Origin: Larus michahellis
Taxonomy: Eukaryota; Chordata; Aves; Charadriiformes; Laridae
Direction: 5' to 3'
Length of the DNA stretch: 64,000 bases
Assembly: GCF_964199755.1 (NCBI RefSeq)
Contig: NC_133897.1
Location: 116,259,579-116,323,578 of the forward strand
Shown here: positions 52,506-64,000 of the stretch, piece by piece
How positions within the stretch are numbered: position 1 is the first letter of the stretch
How the letters are laid out: each line of letters begins with the position of its first letter
Program-made: the position numbers and the translations under genes
Notes under the pieces: generated by a model
Told to the model about the DNA's origin: nothing
What the model saw: the letters and a program-made list of their open reading frames with translations, nothing else
Database searches by the model: none

Positions 52506-52912
52506 CTATGGGATTGTTCAGTCTGGAGAAAAGACGGCTCCGAGGAGACCTTATAGTGGCCTACCAGTATCTTAAGGGGGGGGTCTACAAGAATGCTGGT
52601 GAGGGACTTTTTAGGATGTCGGGTAATGGTAGGACTAGAGGGAATGGATTAAAACTAGAGATGGGTCGATTCAGACTGGACTTTAGGAAGAAGTTCTTCA
52701 CCATGAGGGTGGTGAGACACTGGCACAGGTTGCCCAGGGAAGTTGTGGATACCCCATCCCTGGAAGCGTTCAAGGCCAGGCTGGATGGGGCTTTGAGCAG
52801 CCTGGTCTAGTGGGAGGTGTCCCTGCCCATGGCAGGGGGGTTGGAACTGGATGATCTTGAAGGTCCCTTCCAACCCAAACCATTCTATGATTCTATTCTA
52901 CTCTATTCTAGT
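52506..52912 (+). mobile_element. Younger CR1 3' fragment with intact tail
   Basis: It starts at GTTCAGTCTGGAGAAAAG and runs through the well-preserved CR1 3' part (TCTTCACCATGAGGGTGGTG, CACTGGCACAGGTTGCCC, GGCCAGGCTGGATGGGGC) to TCCCTTCCAACCCAAACC. It ends in ATTCTATGATTCTATTCTA-type units. It is closer to consensus than the copy before it and so probably younger. It is strongly 5'-truncated (about 400 bp), as is usual for CR1. Confidence 0.92.
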
Positions 52913-55900
52913 CACCAGGAATCAGGGCACTGAATGAGCAACTAAGATGAGCGAGAACTGTTGGCAGAACTTCTGTGCACCACAAAGCCTACCTAACAGA
53001 GCTTGACGCTGAATAAACACTTAAAGTATACATGGAAGCCTGACAGAGAAGCCAGAAGCTGCAGTTTTAAAGGTGTTGGAGAGAGCAAACAATTTTGGCT
53101 CACAGTGCTGCTGCGTTCACTGAAAAGCGAAAGACCATCAAGACATCACACAACAGGTGGGCTTTATTTGGGCATATCTGCAGTTGTTGTCCATCACACA
53201 GTTTTCTTCATGTTCCTGGATATTACTCTTTCTTTCTATACATGAATATAAGTATACACATGCATGCACAAAGCATACTCTCAAATGTTCTTTGCTGAAA
53301 AATTACAGTAATGTTTGGGGTTTTTTTACAATCAAGATAGCAAAATGGAGAAATGCCAAAACCTGCTTATGTAGTAACACGTTACAAGATGGTTTTTGAA
53401 GTCTCCCACGTACAAAGAATTGGCAGAGCTGCTCTTCTGCATCTCGTCTCGAGTCTGCAGGGTACGTTGCAGGAGGATTGGTGCTGGCTCGAGTGCGAGT
53501 CTGTCTTGTGGTGACACGACACTGCCCCCAGGTATTCCTGGTAACGTGACAATTTGAACTCTGAGCCATTATCTGGGAGCAACTAGCAGCCAAAGCCTAC
53601 CTGCCGCGCAAGCCTACAGGGAGCGCGTGTTCCTCCCGGCGCCAAGCTGAGACTGGAAACACATTTGTAGTTTTGGTTGAAATAGATCCGTTTCCACTAC
53701 TGGGCCGTTAACACAAGGACTTAACTTATTCAGCAGCTAAAACTCGCTTCCGAATGCACAATGTATCTTCAGGAAACAATTCAGTCCCGATTTGAATCTC
53801 CTCATCGCAGCTGGGGAGCCCTTTCCCTTGCATTCCCAGTGCATTTTAAAGCTGCGTTGGGTGGCGCTGGGCATTCTGTTTCAAGTTGCTTTCCATTTAC
53901 AGCTCGCTCTATTTCTTTGACTATTTGTAGTTTTTCGTGACTGGCTGGTTGGCTTCACCAAGCTGACTGGGGTCCCTCAGCACAAAGTTGCTGCAAGTAA
54001 CCCGGCGTACATTGGAAGGATACACGGTGGAATACCACGGAAAATCCTCATTGCTTTGAGTGGTCGGTATAGCGATGTCTCCGCTGTCTCTGAAGTCTTA
54101 ATAGGAAATTAAAGTAATGAGGTAGGGGTTTTTTTACATGTTTTGTGGTGAAAATTGGCATTCCTGCTTTGCTCTGAGCTTCCCTGGGGATACGACTGAT
54201 TTGTACATTGCTTTGTTGCCTTTCCCCATCGCTGCTCTAGGACACACTTTCCAGGTTTGGCCAGAGCAGAGGCTGTCGGCATGGCGGAGATTCTTCAGCT
54301 GTTCTGCTGCTAATGACCCGGCTACGGGAATTCACCTCTCTCACAAGCGATGCTGCCCTGGAGACTCCGCTGGTGTTGATATTTGGATGGTCCCTTAGAA
54401 ACCACCTTGCCTCATGCCTGGCCAAGGGGCTGTCAGACACACGTCTCTACGGCTTCACCTGGTACGGTTTGGTTTTCTTCCCGTTTTGCTGTGAAATGGG
54501 AGCACCTGCCACAATGGATACTGTTTTGCCCAAGAATCTCACAGTCCTCACAGACTGCATTGCAAAGCCACCTACGAGGCAGCACTGTGATTTATGAAAC
54601 AGGCAGCATACCTGCCTACAGCTCCCACCTACAGCATTATTTTTTTTGAGGCTTTCTTGGTTAACAGATGCTTCCTATTTGAGCTGGTGGATGTTTCTGG
54701 AGGTGGTAGTCAAATCACGACCCCACGGTGTGAAACGCTCCTTTCAGTGCAGGTATTTCCTCCTCCTGTTGCTGGTTCTCGCCAAAGATGCAAATGCTCC
54801 GTCAGTGGGTTGAGGGTATTCTGGAGCAAGGCTCTTGCTCCATCCTTTGAAGCCAGGCTGTTCTGTAAGGAGCAAACCCTCAGCAGGCCCATGAATGTGT
54901 CTGTGCTTGAGTCTCTTCCAGCTGCTGCTTTAATTAATGTTTTATCTGAGCAGACACTGGAGCAGAGACTGGAATTCGGGCTCCCCCTTCCCTTTGCTAT
55001 TTAGGGGCTACAGAATTGTGGTCTTCCCGGCTGGTGAATATTCCACTTTGTAAGCTCCAGGAAAATAACCTCATCAGGAGAAACTGTCCCACCTACCCTG
55101 ATTACAGCAATTACCAAGGAAGTGGAAATTAAGGGTCGAGTCTCCCTCAACAAAGGCAGGAATCTAAGACAGAGGTTCCTTGTCAAAGGTCATAGCTTTA
55201 GCCCCTGCGCTGCTAGAGATGGTGGATGGGAAACTATCCCTAAAAGCTCTAAAAGGTGTCCTCAAAACACGCTGCTGAGATTGGGCCCTGCTGTGACATA
55301 GTTCAGGGAATTCTTTATACCTGCATTATAAGGGCTCAAACAATCTCAGCATCGGCAGCAGCAGATCCTGGGGTACACAGGGAAGCTTTCTGGTAGAACA
55401 ACTTTCTGGCCCTGTCCCATGAGCAGAACTGGGCTGGATTTAGAAATCTAGTGGATCGGTTAGGTTAAGAATTAGATGATACACCTTTTGCAACTCTTAG
55501 CGCTGAGCTTGCACTGCTGACTCTTAAAAATGGCTCACTTGGAGGGGGGAAAAAGAAAAAAGAAAAGAGGTGGTGTTTGCCAGCTAGGTCTCCCTAAGCG
55601 CTCAGCTCATTTTGTTTGTTTCCATGAGTCATTTTTAGAACAGGCAACAATAATCTAACAATGCTTGAGTCACACGTAGTCTTGAGCCAACTTCTTAGAG
55701 AACACAGCTTTCTTGAGAAGAGTGAAAAATATTCTAAAAGGAAAAGTGCCTCTCCAGCTTTTGTACATAATGAGAAATTATGTATTTTAAAAAAAAAAGT
55801 GGTTGATGTAATTGGCTTTTGAAAACACAGAAGACATTCTTTCCTGTCCTTCCCTTTCAATTTTGAGACCGAGGAAGGCATGGGACAGAGAGGGGCTGTT

Positions 55901-57906
55901 GAATTAAGACAGAAGAGAACTAAGCCCCCCTTGAACAAGCCTGCGGTCGCCAACTGCACGCTGTCGCCTCACGCTCCAGCACAGGTTGAGACAAATGCGC
56001 AAGGAAACGAGACGGGGGCGACTCCCTTTGTCAAGCTGTGAAGCGCAAGCTGACTGTACATCTTTGGCTACCGAGTAGTAGTTTCGTACAGAAACAGCCT
56101 TCCTGCTACAAACTCCATCCAATCCTGGCTTTGCTTATCAGTAACACCGTCACTGCTGAAAATCAGGTGCCGAGGGATCTTCCTAATCCAGGTGCTTTAA
56201 AACCCCGCTCGCAATTTCCTTCCTGCGCTCGCGACTCGGTGCGATCCCCGCTGCACGGGGACTGACTCAGAGCTCCTCTGCGGAGGGAAAGGTTGTTCCG
56301 CCTGCTTTTCTCAAAAGCAGCTCAATTTCCAGGATGTGACAGTTTGTTGTGGGAAGGCCCCATCTCATCGCCTGGAAACCAGAGTTATTAGGGAGTATCT
56401 ATTCCAAAACTAAGCAACAAAGGCGTTAAGCCTTCATCTGACCTCCTCAGATGGGAAGGGCTTCAGTCAAACCGTGCTGTGCTGCTTGGAGCGCAGGGAG
56501 TTCTTCCTTCACCTAAAGGAATTGTTTGTTCTGAGGCTATAAACAGCTGTTCTGGATTTGTAAGAAGGGAAACATACTACATAAACCACTACGATAAATA
56601 CAACTCTGTGTAGCGTGAACAGACTATCAAAAAGATCAGTTTATATAAGAAGCTATAGGTGACAGCTGAATAGTCCTGCTCTCAGTAAAGCACGGCTGGA
56701 TTTTTTTTTTTCAGCCACAGAAGAGATCCAAACGCTAACTCAAAAGAGACAAAACATCATCTTTGCTACCTCCACCGAGAAGTGGCTAGTACGAGAAATA
56801 AACTACTGTTGCCCCAAATGTGTTTATCTGTTTTTTAAGCTAAGAAAGTTGTTTCAGCCATATAAACAGATGCCGAATATTAAAACAAACCTCACTCAAG
56901 AGCACTGGTGCAGGAGGCTGCTACAACACAGGCGCAGTGCAGACAGCTGGGTTATGCATCTGACAGTATTGGATAATAAGACAATTTTTCCTCCGATTTA
57001 TTTTCTACAATGCAAAAAAGACAAAACTTCCTTTTTAATGCCAATACTGCGAGAGTGCCAGAAACAAACTCTGTAAAACTTTTTTAAACTTTTCAAAATC
57101 ACCAGTTTTCTTAGTTAAGCACAGACAACTTCGATTTTTATGACCTGTTTTATTCAATTTCAAGCACCAAGCTTTAATCTCAAGAGCATCACGCTTAACC
57201 GATCGTCTGGTTTTTACCGTATCAATGGAGGATAACTGTTCTAAATCTCTCAGTAGTAGCAGCTGCACCTTGCGCTCGCGTCCGCCCAGTGGAAAACAGA
57301 GGCAAGGGAAGCTTCTCCCTGCACAGCTGCTTCCATTCGACTGGAATGAGTCGCTCATCTCTTAGCCCTGCGTTTGGCCCTTAAGGTAAAAAAGAAAACT
57401 GATGCAGATAAGTATCATTTTGCTTTGCACCACGACGGTGAGCAATTGCTTTGAACAAATTGTTTATGCGAATGCACTTGACCCAACATATTATTAAATA
57501 ACACAAGGACTAAGAAGTCATCAAGCCCGTCCGATGCAACCTCACTTTCTTGCCCCTGCTTGACTGAAAACATGAAAATAGCTGACCACAACTGTAAACT
57601 TCAGCAAAGATGTAAACTTTGATACACTAGGGATGACGTGATAAACTAGGGAGAAGACTGCAAAGGCAATTTAATAGGGAATAGCAAGAGCACAGTGGAA
57701 AAGTATCTATTGAGAACGTATTTGTTGTTTAACATTTGTTCTGCTTGTACGGGTAAACAAGGGCTTGGGAAGGAGTTAATTTAGCTACAGGAACGTGTCT
57801 TTCGTAGCTACCTCTGGAAACGGGGGACAAGGAAAAGGTCTCAGTATAGACTATAAACCCATCACAGAAATCAAATATATAAACTGAATATATTAAAGCT
57901 TTGAAT

Positions 57907-57912
57907 TTTATT
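57907..57912 (-). terminator. Possible EMILIN2 poly(A) signal (proximal)
   Basis: TTTATT on the plus strand is AATAAA on the minus strand, 52 bases past the EMILIN2 stop. This would give a very short 3' UTR and no obvious GU-rich element follows, so a distal signal, for example the one at 57149-57154, may be the one used. Confidence 0.25.
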
Positions 57913-57963
57913 ACACTTAATTTCTTCTGAATATCTTACCCTTCTCTCCTGTTCAAGGTAAAC

Positions 57964-58301
57964 CTAAACATGAGAAATGGAAGGATAAAGGAGAACTCCA
58001 CTAAACGTGGAGTACATTTCATCAGAGTCTGTGTAGGCCAGTTTGCCTCCTGTTACGACGACATTTACTTCATCTCCTGCTTTGAGGTGAAGAACAAGGT
58101 GGAACGTCCCAGGACCACCACAGGTCCGTTTCCCCGAGTAGGGTTTGTGATACTCCAGCAGTTCCCTTCTGTACCCAGCTGTGTGGAGCTGAGCCACGCT
58201 GGCGTTGGAGACGGACAGCACTGCTTCTACGTACTCATCCCTCTCCGGGGCCAGCACAGCGGTGATCAGGTAGCGCCCTTCATACGGTGATGTGAAAATG
58301 C
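57964..58301 (-). CDS. EMILIN2: EMILIN-2 last exon, C1q domain
   Basis: EMILIN-2 is a secreted, multimeric elastic-fibre-associated glycoprotein; its C-terminal globular C1q domain drives trimer assembly. On the minus strand the acceptor CTTCTGCAG precedes GIFTSPYEGRYLITAVL. The exon continues through VSNASVAQL (with an N-A-S glycosylation sequon), GGPGTFHLVLHLKAGDEV and MYSTFSGVLLYP to ISHV and TAG at 57964-57966. It starts with two bases of a split Gly codon that joins the previous exon perfectly. C1q domains are common, but the YYNPSTG|IFTSPYEGRYL junction and convergence with LPIN2 point to EMILIN2. Confidence 0.93.
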
Positions 58302-59079
58302 CTGCAGAAGAGAGGCAGACTGAGCTTTTCAAAATGGAGAGACCCGATCGCTCTAAGCACGATGACAGGCATGAAGTGACATGGGTTACCCACTGCTATG
58401 TATAGGTAACTGTGACAAGGTCAGCCTGGGCAGGCGACCAACTGACAGCAGTCATGAAGGCAAAGGATTGCTGCTTTTGTGTTAGAGCCCACTGGTCCTT
58501 CAGGACATAGGCAGGTCCTGTCCACATCTGGAAACCTCCTGGCCTAAGCAGCTGCCGTGACTTAGAGCGGGGTGAAGAGGTGAGAGGCACCCACATGCTG
58601 TGCAAGTCCCCAGTAGGTCAAGGCATGCCGAACACCCTCGAGTGACACGATACGCTGCTTGAGAAGGAAGCAGCCGGCAGTGACCGCCGTTGGAGAGGCA
58701 GTATGTGTCACCTCCCTCCCTCCTCTCCCCGGGGCGACCCAGCGGGCTGAGCTGCAGTGAGGTGGGTTAGCAAGGGACCTCACCTCTGCTACCTGGGCTC
58801 AGCTGGCCTGAGGTGGGGTGAGGAGCACAACCAGCTGTGCTGGCAGAGCAGAGGTAGCGGTGACTTGGGCCTCAGTACTGCTGGGCAGTTGTGGAAAACC
58901 AGCAGTGGCAAAGAGTGCGCCTGTCCACAACCACGGAGGCTTTTACCCTGGTGTGTCGGGTTTAGAGGGGCTTCTTTTGTTTGCTCAATGTGCCAGCAAG
59001 GCCTGAGATAGCATCAAACACTGGTAACCCACGCTACTGCCCATCTAGTATCTCTGTGGGTCCATTCTTTGGCCGTTAC
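58302..59079 (-). other. EMILIN2: EMILIN2 last intron
   Basis: This 778-bp intron lies between the two recognised EMILIN2 exons and is moderately GC-rich. No further exon or repeat was recognised. Confidence 0.85.
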
Positions 59080-59211
59080 CTGTACTGGGGTTATAATAGT
59101 CCCCGTCATTCACAAGCACTTTGTTAAAGTGAACCACGCCGACGTCGCTAGAGAAAGGCTTCTGTGTGAGCCCAGCAGAAAATGACACCAGAGAGGCTGC
59201 AGCAGCAGGTC
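59080..59211 (-). CDS. EMILIN2: EMILIN-2 penultimate exon, start of C1q domain
   Basis: On the minus strand the acceptor CATTTTAG precedes [15 protein letters not shown]. The exon then encodes [20 protein letters not shown] and YNPSTG, ending ACAG|GTAACG. The 132 bases are 2 + 43 codons + 1, and the single last base completes Gly with the next exon. The segment aligns by eye with the EMILIN-1 region between the collagen-like stalk and the C1q core. The exon begins in mid-codon, so an upstream exon ending in one base (phase 1) is required. Confidence 0.92.
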
Positions 59212-62200
59212 CTAAAATGGGTAACAACATGAGTCAGAGCCGCATCAGGATGACAGCACAGCCTCTCCCTGTGATGGTTTATAATCCAGTGTCTCTGTTC
59301 CTGCACAGACTCCACTTGGACTAACCCTGTCACTTGAGGGATGCCAGAATTAGCAGAATACGTATTGCTGGCCCAGGTCCCAGGTGTCTCACCATGAAAT
59401 TTATTCAGCACCATAAAATTCCCCCCTGGGCCACGGCCTCTTTTTTTTTTTCTTTCCCCTTCTAAGGCAAAGGTACGTGTCTTGTAAATGCTGGCAGTGG
59501 AAATCCTGACACCCCTCAATTCAACAATGCTTCTGCCACGGACCTTCTTCAGGATTGAGGCTCCCCGTGGACATGTCTGCTCTGCGTCCCTGTCACAATG
59601 CAACAGGAGTGATAAGGCGTACAGCTCGTGCCAGCTTTCCTCATCACGCTGAGAAGCTGCGCACAGCTTAGATCTCTTACCTTCACTGCTGAAGGGTAGG
59701 GAAAACAGCTACAAGAAATAACATTTTGGTATTAAAGCAAAGAGAACCATCACTAGGGCTTTTCTCTCTTGCACTTCTCTTTTCACTCCACAATTTTTTC
59801 TTCTTTTCTCAGCAGATCAAACAGACACTTAGGTATTTTATAATGGCTATCTGCTTACTAGCTAAATGCTGCTATTGGACTAAATACAATTTGGACAATT
59901 AAGACAAATTTTTACTTTTAACAGACTGACTTAATGACAAGTCTTTAGTGATCAACCACGTGTTAGTCCCATTTTAGTTCCCTTCCCTCTAAACTTTTCC
60001 CCTAAGGCAGGAACACTGCTAGAAGTAGTCAAGTCTTGTTGCTTTGGTCGGCAATTAGGTAAACAACGAACACACTTAAAGTTGTCCTCAGTTGCTCTTT
60101 CTGTTCTAGCCTGTTCAGGTTAGGATCCATGTCATCTCCATGTTGTTTCACCCCTGCTCCTTCTTCTGCCTTCCTTAAAATGTATGTTTGGTTTTCTCCT
60201 TCTCTCAATCTGAGATGCCCACCAGCAACCAAAGTTCAATTCAGATTATATCCCTTAAAAATTGAAGTTAAAAAGTGACAAAACTTCATCTAAAATGTGG
60301 ATATACAAACGTTCTGCTACATTCTGCTATCCTTTTTTTTTTCTTCCTGAATTACTTGGCATGGGAAGGGTGGGAGGGGAAGGCGAGGGGAAGGCAAGGG
60401 GAAGACATGCCTGCAACCTCAGAAATGGCAAATAACTACCTTGGTTTCCCTCAGGGGCTAGTAACCAGCTGCCTCACGTATCTTTGGAAATCTCCTTATT
60501 CAGTATTTTGTCTCACGCTCAGAAAACAGACAGAAGCCCTTCTTCATTACTCCTACCTGCCAGTGTGCCTGCAGGTGCTCCCATGAGCTAAGATGAGGTT
60601 ATTTGAAAGGATCAAAATTAATTGCAGGAAGTCTACTTACTTAGACACCTTCTGTAAAGCTCCACCACCTTAATACCACGCTACTTACAGAAAGCATCCC
60701 TTTGTATTCGCAGCTTACCCTGAGACTCAAATCAACTGAAAATGCACCTTCAACTACGTTCTTGTTGGCTCACTTGGAAAGGTTTCTCTACCCTGCAGTC
60801 ATACTGCATAAACGGCAGAAACTATTTGCTGCCTACCCAGAAACTCTGTCCTCTCCGTTTGCAGCAGCTACAATTCTGTTCAGGTTGGCATCATCTGGAT
60901 AAGGGAGCAACTCCTGCCCTGGCTCCCCATGCTTCCTTCAAGATTCTCCTGCTCTAATTGCTAGAATAGTTATTAGAGTTTGCTGCTGAAATTGCTTCAG
61001 ATCTGCAGCCTAGTTTAACGCATCATCTGAGTTTGTCCAAAGGAGAAATCTTAGAGCCCTCTAAATATCCTCTGCATCAGTTTAGTGGGCAATATAAGGA
61101 GACGCAGGAAAGCTGCAACATCTCCATGCTCTCTTACCCTCCTCCCTGCTTCCAGCTGGAATTGTGCCTGTTTGAAGCTTTCACAAGTCCTACCGACAGC
61201 TCTCAGCAGGGCTTCTGCAGAACCTTACAGAGAGGTGAACCACCTTCTCTTACGTGTCCCCACTCGCAAACACGCTTCTTCATGCAAAGACCAAAGTTCA
61301 GCTTCTCTAGGCAAGGTCCAGGCTTGAAAACTGCTTTCACTTAAGCAGTCAGCGTTGTGGAATTATAAAAATCAGGAAGAAATTTTAAAGCATTTAAAAG
61401 CTGGGAACCACATGCACAGCTCTGATGAAGAAACTGCTAGGCAGACAAAAAGTTTCACAAAAGATTCAACCACAGTTTTAATGCTTCTGGGGGAGGAAAA
61501 AACTCTTTGACTTCAGTATTCAAGGTTTCACTTGAGATATATATATACACACACACATAAGCAGGATCAGGTATGTGTACTAATGGCAATCTAAGCTAGT
61601 ATAATGCATTCTGGGGAGACCACAGAAGATACATGGGTGGCCTTTGTTCAGTTACATCTACTTCCACCCATCTGCTAGTTGTATTTCGATTCTCCACCTC
61701 CCTTTTGACTTCCCAGCACAGTTCATGCCTCCCACAGAGCCCAAGGGCCAGAAGCAGAAAAAGAACAGAAAAATCAAGCAAAACAAAACAATGTCAACAT
61801 TTGCCATCAAGACGAAAGGAGAAAAAAAAATAACAGTGTGATGGTGCTGCTGACAATTACTCATCAACTGGAATGAGGACTCTTCAAGAATCTACACAGA
61901 AGAGAGAGACCATAAGTATGTAATTTGTTTGTCAGTATGCACTTATGACATGGCAGGAGTAGGGAGGATATGCCAGATTTCCTCTGCTTGGCCAGTACTC
62001 CTAAATCTAAATGAGGGTGAAGTGCATAATTTCAGTTAGAGCAAATGGGACAAATACCAGCAGTTTATCACCTCCTTGAGTTTTTTTAACTCCTCAGTTT
62101 GACCCTAACACATGTCGTTTTCAGGGACATTCCCTCTGCTTATGGTTTGGCCATGCCGTAAGTGCCACACTGATTTCCAAAAGCCAGTGTTCAACAAAGC

Positions 62201-64000
62201 TGGGACCATTAGCTCTGCTCTGCTAAGTCACAGTGTTTCTGATGCAGAAGATAACTCACTCGGTGCATTATGAGGACACAGCTGTTTTTCTCCTGAGTTT
62301 GTTAGTAACAGTTCTTCCTGTTCTTACAACTGTCGTGGTTTGTCCTCAAACCAGGACAACAACTCTTCCCTTTCACATCGCAGCAAAAGAAGGTTTGCCC
62401 TAGTACTTACCTCCTGCTCCTTACACAAATAACCATCTCCTACGCCATCCTTCAGCATGCTTCTGTGAATTGAGCTTGTTCTTTCATGCAAAGAGCAGCA
62501 AAACACAACCAGTGGTGCAACTGAGGATGATCGTATGTTCTCTACCTCAAAGTCAGCAAAGATGCTTTTCCCCTGTGATGTGCACTAACAAGAATACTGC
62601 TCCCTGTCCAATAATCAACAGAAAGAGCTAAACATGCAGCAGAATCCGTCAGAAGCATGGCAGAGTAATTTACGTATTCAGTAAATTCTTCCTTCAAATC
62701 AAGGACCACCTACAACATAAATCTTGTATCCCAATAAACCTCATGCCTTTAAATTTGAAACATGCCCTACAGGCTAGCTCCCTGAAGTCCCGTGGAGAAA
62801 GTGAAGATGGCTGGGTATCAGACAAGTAAGAACAATAAAAAAGCCGAAACCAAAATTAGCCCTTTATCTGCACAGATACATAGAGCAGCGTTGGCACAGT
62901 GACACAGTGTTTCGTTTAGAGAGGAGCCACCACGCTCCCTTGGAGCTGCAGGGTTAAGGACAGGAGCAACACTGCATGAAGGGGGAGGGCGCGGAAGGCA
63001 ATTTGTGCTTTCAGGGCATTTTTTTCACTGTGACCCTCCATACACTGATCAGAACGTCCAAATCCTCTTCTTGGCTCTGTCCTTGCCTAATTGTGTGACC
63101 TGGGATCTTACATGCGTTTTCTCATCAGTTCCCAGACCAGTTCACCAGCCAATTCATTACTTCTGCTCTGCAATTTTCTTTGCTCCAGCAAACAAAAATT
63201 CTCGTAACTGTAAAATTGCCATGCTTCAATAGTATTTGCTGCTGATGTTTCTTTAAATAACCATTGGTTCAACTCTTTCTGTATTAAAAGGGATTAGGTG
63301 GATGCACTTAAGTCCTGACACTTAACTCAACTTTGTCATAAACTCCTTGTCTGTGAAAATAGAGCAAATATGTAACATTGTGCCTTACGCTCTCTCATTA
63401 ATACTTCTGAGTCCTTGAAGATATTTACCTACATCGTTACATTGTGAGATGCATGCAAACAGATAGCTAATGAATCTGAAAAACTCCAGAAATACTTTGG
63501 TAATTGAAAGTATGCAAATCGCGCCTCAGCATTCAAGAAGAGCACTAAAGTGGGATAGTTTAATCCCAGAGGACGGAGTTGGAACCCTCAACTTCTTCCT
63601 GAGCAGTGCTTTTATACAACAAAAGCTATTCAGAAACAGAAATGAAAGGGACTACTCAGATGGCCAGTTTAATAGTACAAGCTTCTTATTTTAGGAATTA
63701 TAGTACAAGAAGGTCTGATCTTCTTTCAAATTTAAACTTCAGTATCACAAAATGTACTGGGTGAAGACTGGCAAAGACCTCAACTATGGTCCTGCACGAA
63801 TTAGATATTAAGGACTCCTTGATGCCTTATGTAAACATTAAGTTCCTCTTCCAATAAGCCAAAAATCTTCCCTTCCCCAGCTGTTAATTTCTACAACACT
63901 ATTAACTGCTGTATTCTGCCCCAGAACGCTCTTTCTTTGTTGTTTATAAGCAGACATTGGTGATTAGGGACAGTGGATGTAAATGCTCTAACTCCACAGA
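59212..64000 (-). other. EMILIN2: EMILIN2 upstream intron sequence (exons incomplete in window)
   Basis: No large coiled-coil exon or EMI domain is visible, so these must lie beyond the right edge. Two small exon-like segments are suspected (60557-60587 and 62410-62461, minus strand). A four-run G tract occurs at 60363-60379 and a short TA/CA run near 61539-61558. The rest shows nothing recognisable. Confidence 0.6.
60557..60587 (-). CDS. Candidate small EMILIN2 exon (partial collagen-like stalk)
   Basis: On the minus strand, CATCTTAG precedes 31 bases that end GGCAG|GTAGGA. They read LMGAPAGTLA plus one base, which is exactly the phase needed to complete a Gly codon with the exon at 59211. 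The joined peptide GAPAGTLAGPAAAAS resembles the interrupted collagen-like stem described for EMILIN-2 and the GAPAAP segment of EMILIN-1. It is short enough to arise by chance. Confidence 0.3.

Larger units (their letters stand above)
49310..57900. other. Intergenic region between convergent LPIN2 and EMILIN2
   Basis: No protein gene was recognised. Contents are a GC- and CpG-richer patch at about 49960-51020, a three-copy 32-bp repeat at 51283-51378 and two CR1 copies at about 51480-52912. The rest is unremarkable sequence to about 57.9 kb. Long overlapping open frames at 49.9-51 kb on both strands reflect base composition and have no known domain. Confidence 0.6.

Noticed and set aside
57970..58290. 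106-codon plus-strand frame opposite the EMILIN2 C1q exon
   Set aside because: It is the antisense shadow of a conserved C1q exon; the minus strand gives a clear domain and correct splice sites.
59148..59603. 151-codon minus-strand frame overlapping the EMILIN2 penultimate exon
   Set aside because: It is in a different frame from the C1q-linked exon and its peptide has no EMILIN-like pattern.
61539..61558. Short TA then CA run
   Set aside because: Only about 20 bases long; an ordinary small microsatellite with no supporting context.
62324..62520. CAACAACTCTTCCC-like stretch considered as an endogenous retroviral LTR fragment
   Set aside because: No paired LTR, primer-binding site or polypurine tract was found, and the similarity is too vague to call a repeat family.

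Overview
The window looks like nuclear DNA from a bird. The strongest evidence is a set of CR1 non-LTR retrotransposon fragments, one of which ends in the typical avian CR1 tail made of ATTCTATG-like units. The genes are vertebrate, with long AT-rich introns, T-rich polypyrimidine tracts and GT-AG splicing. The species cannot be named from sequence alone. No bacterial genes, CRISPR array, tRNA or rRNA was recognised.

Two genes are present, pointing toward each other. LPIN2 (lipin-2, a phosphatidate phosphatase) runs left to right. It has a GC-rich promoter with a noncoding exon 1 ending at 3759, a 14.4 kb intron 1, and 19 coding exons from 18163 to 45024. The joined exons give one uninterrupted 887-codon reading frame whose phases all match. 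Human lipin-2 is about 896 residues. The frame contains the N-LIP domain, the basic nuclear localisation run, the middle lipin domain, and the C-LIP catalytic domain with its DIDGT motif. EMILIN2 (an extracellular matrix glycoprotein) runs right to left, and only its 3' end is inside. The C1q-encoding last exon is 57964-58301 and the penultimate exon is 59080-59211. Two further small upstream exons are only suspected. This convergent LPIN2/EMILIN2 order matches the vertebrate 18p11-type neighbourhood as I know it.

Layout: 1-2940 upstream sequence with no gene seen; 2940-4180 CpG-rich promoter; 3760-18153 intron 1; 18154-45024 coding exons and introns; 45025 to about 48.5-49.3 kb LPIN2 3' UTR; about 49.3-57.9 kb intergenic DNA with a GC-rich patch, a 32-bp minisatellite and two adjacent CR1 copies; 57.9-64 kb EMILIN2 3' end and introns. 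CR1 copies also lie in LPIN2 introns 3 and 5.

The most interesting candidates are these. (1) An unannotated 29-codon open exon lies in LPIN2 intron 1 (12285-12371), with a perfect donor in exactly the phase needed to extend lipin-2 at its N-terminus. (2) A palindromic TATA/MEF2 element at 3011-3020 lies just outside the main CpG promoter and has a splice donor about 90 bp downstream. (3) A CR1 copy in intron 5 has an inverted 5' part. (4) One CR1 copy is inserted at the tail of another at about 52.5 kb. All functional statements rest on reading the sequence and on recalled family knowledge; no search was run.
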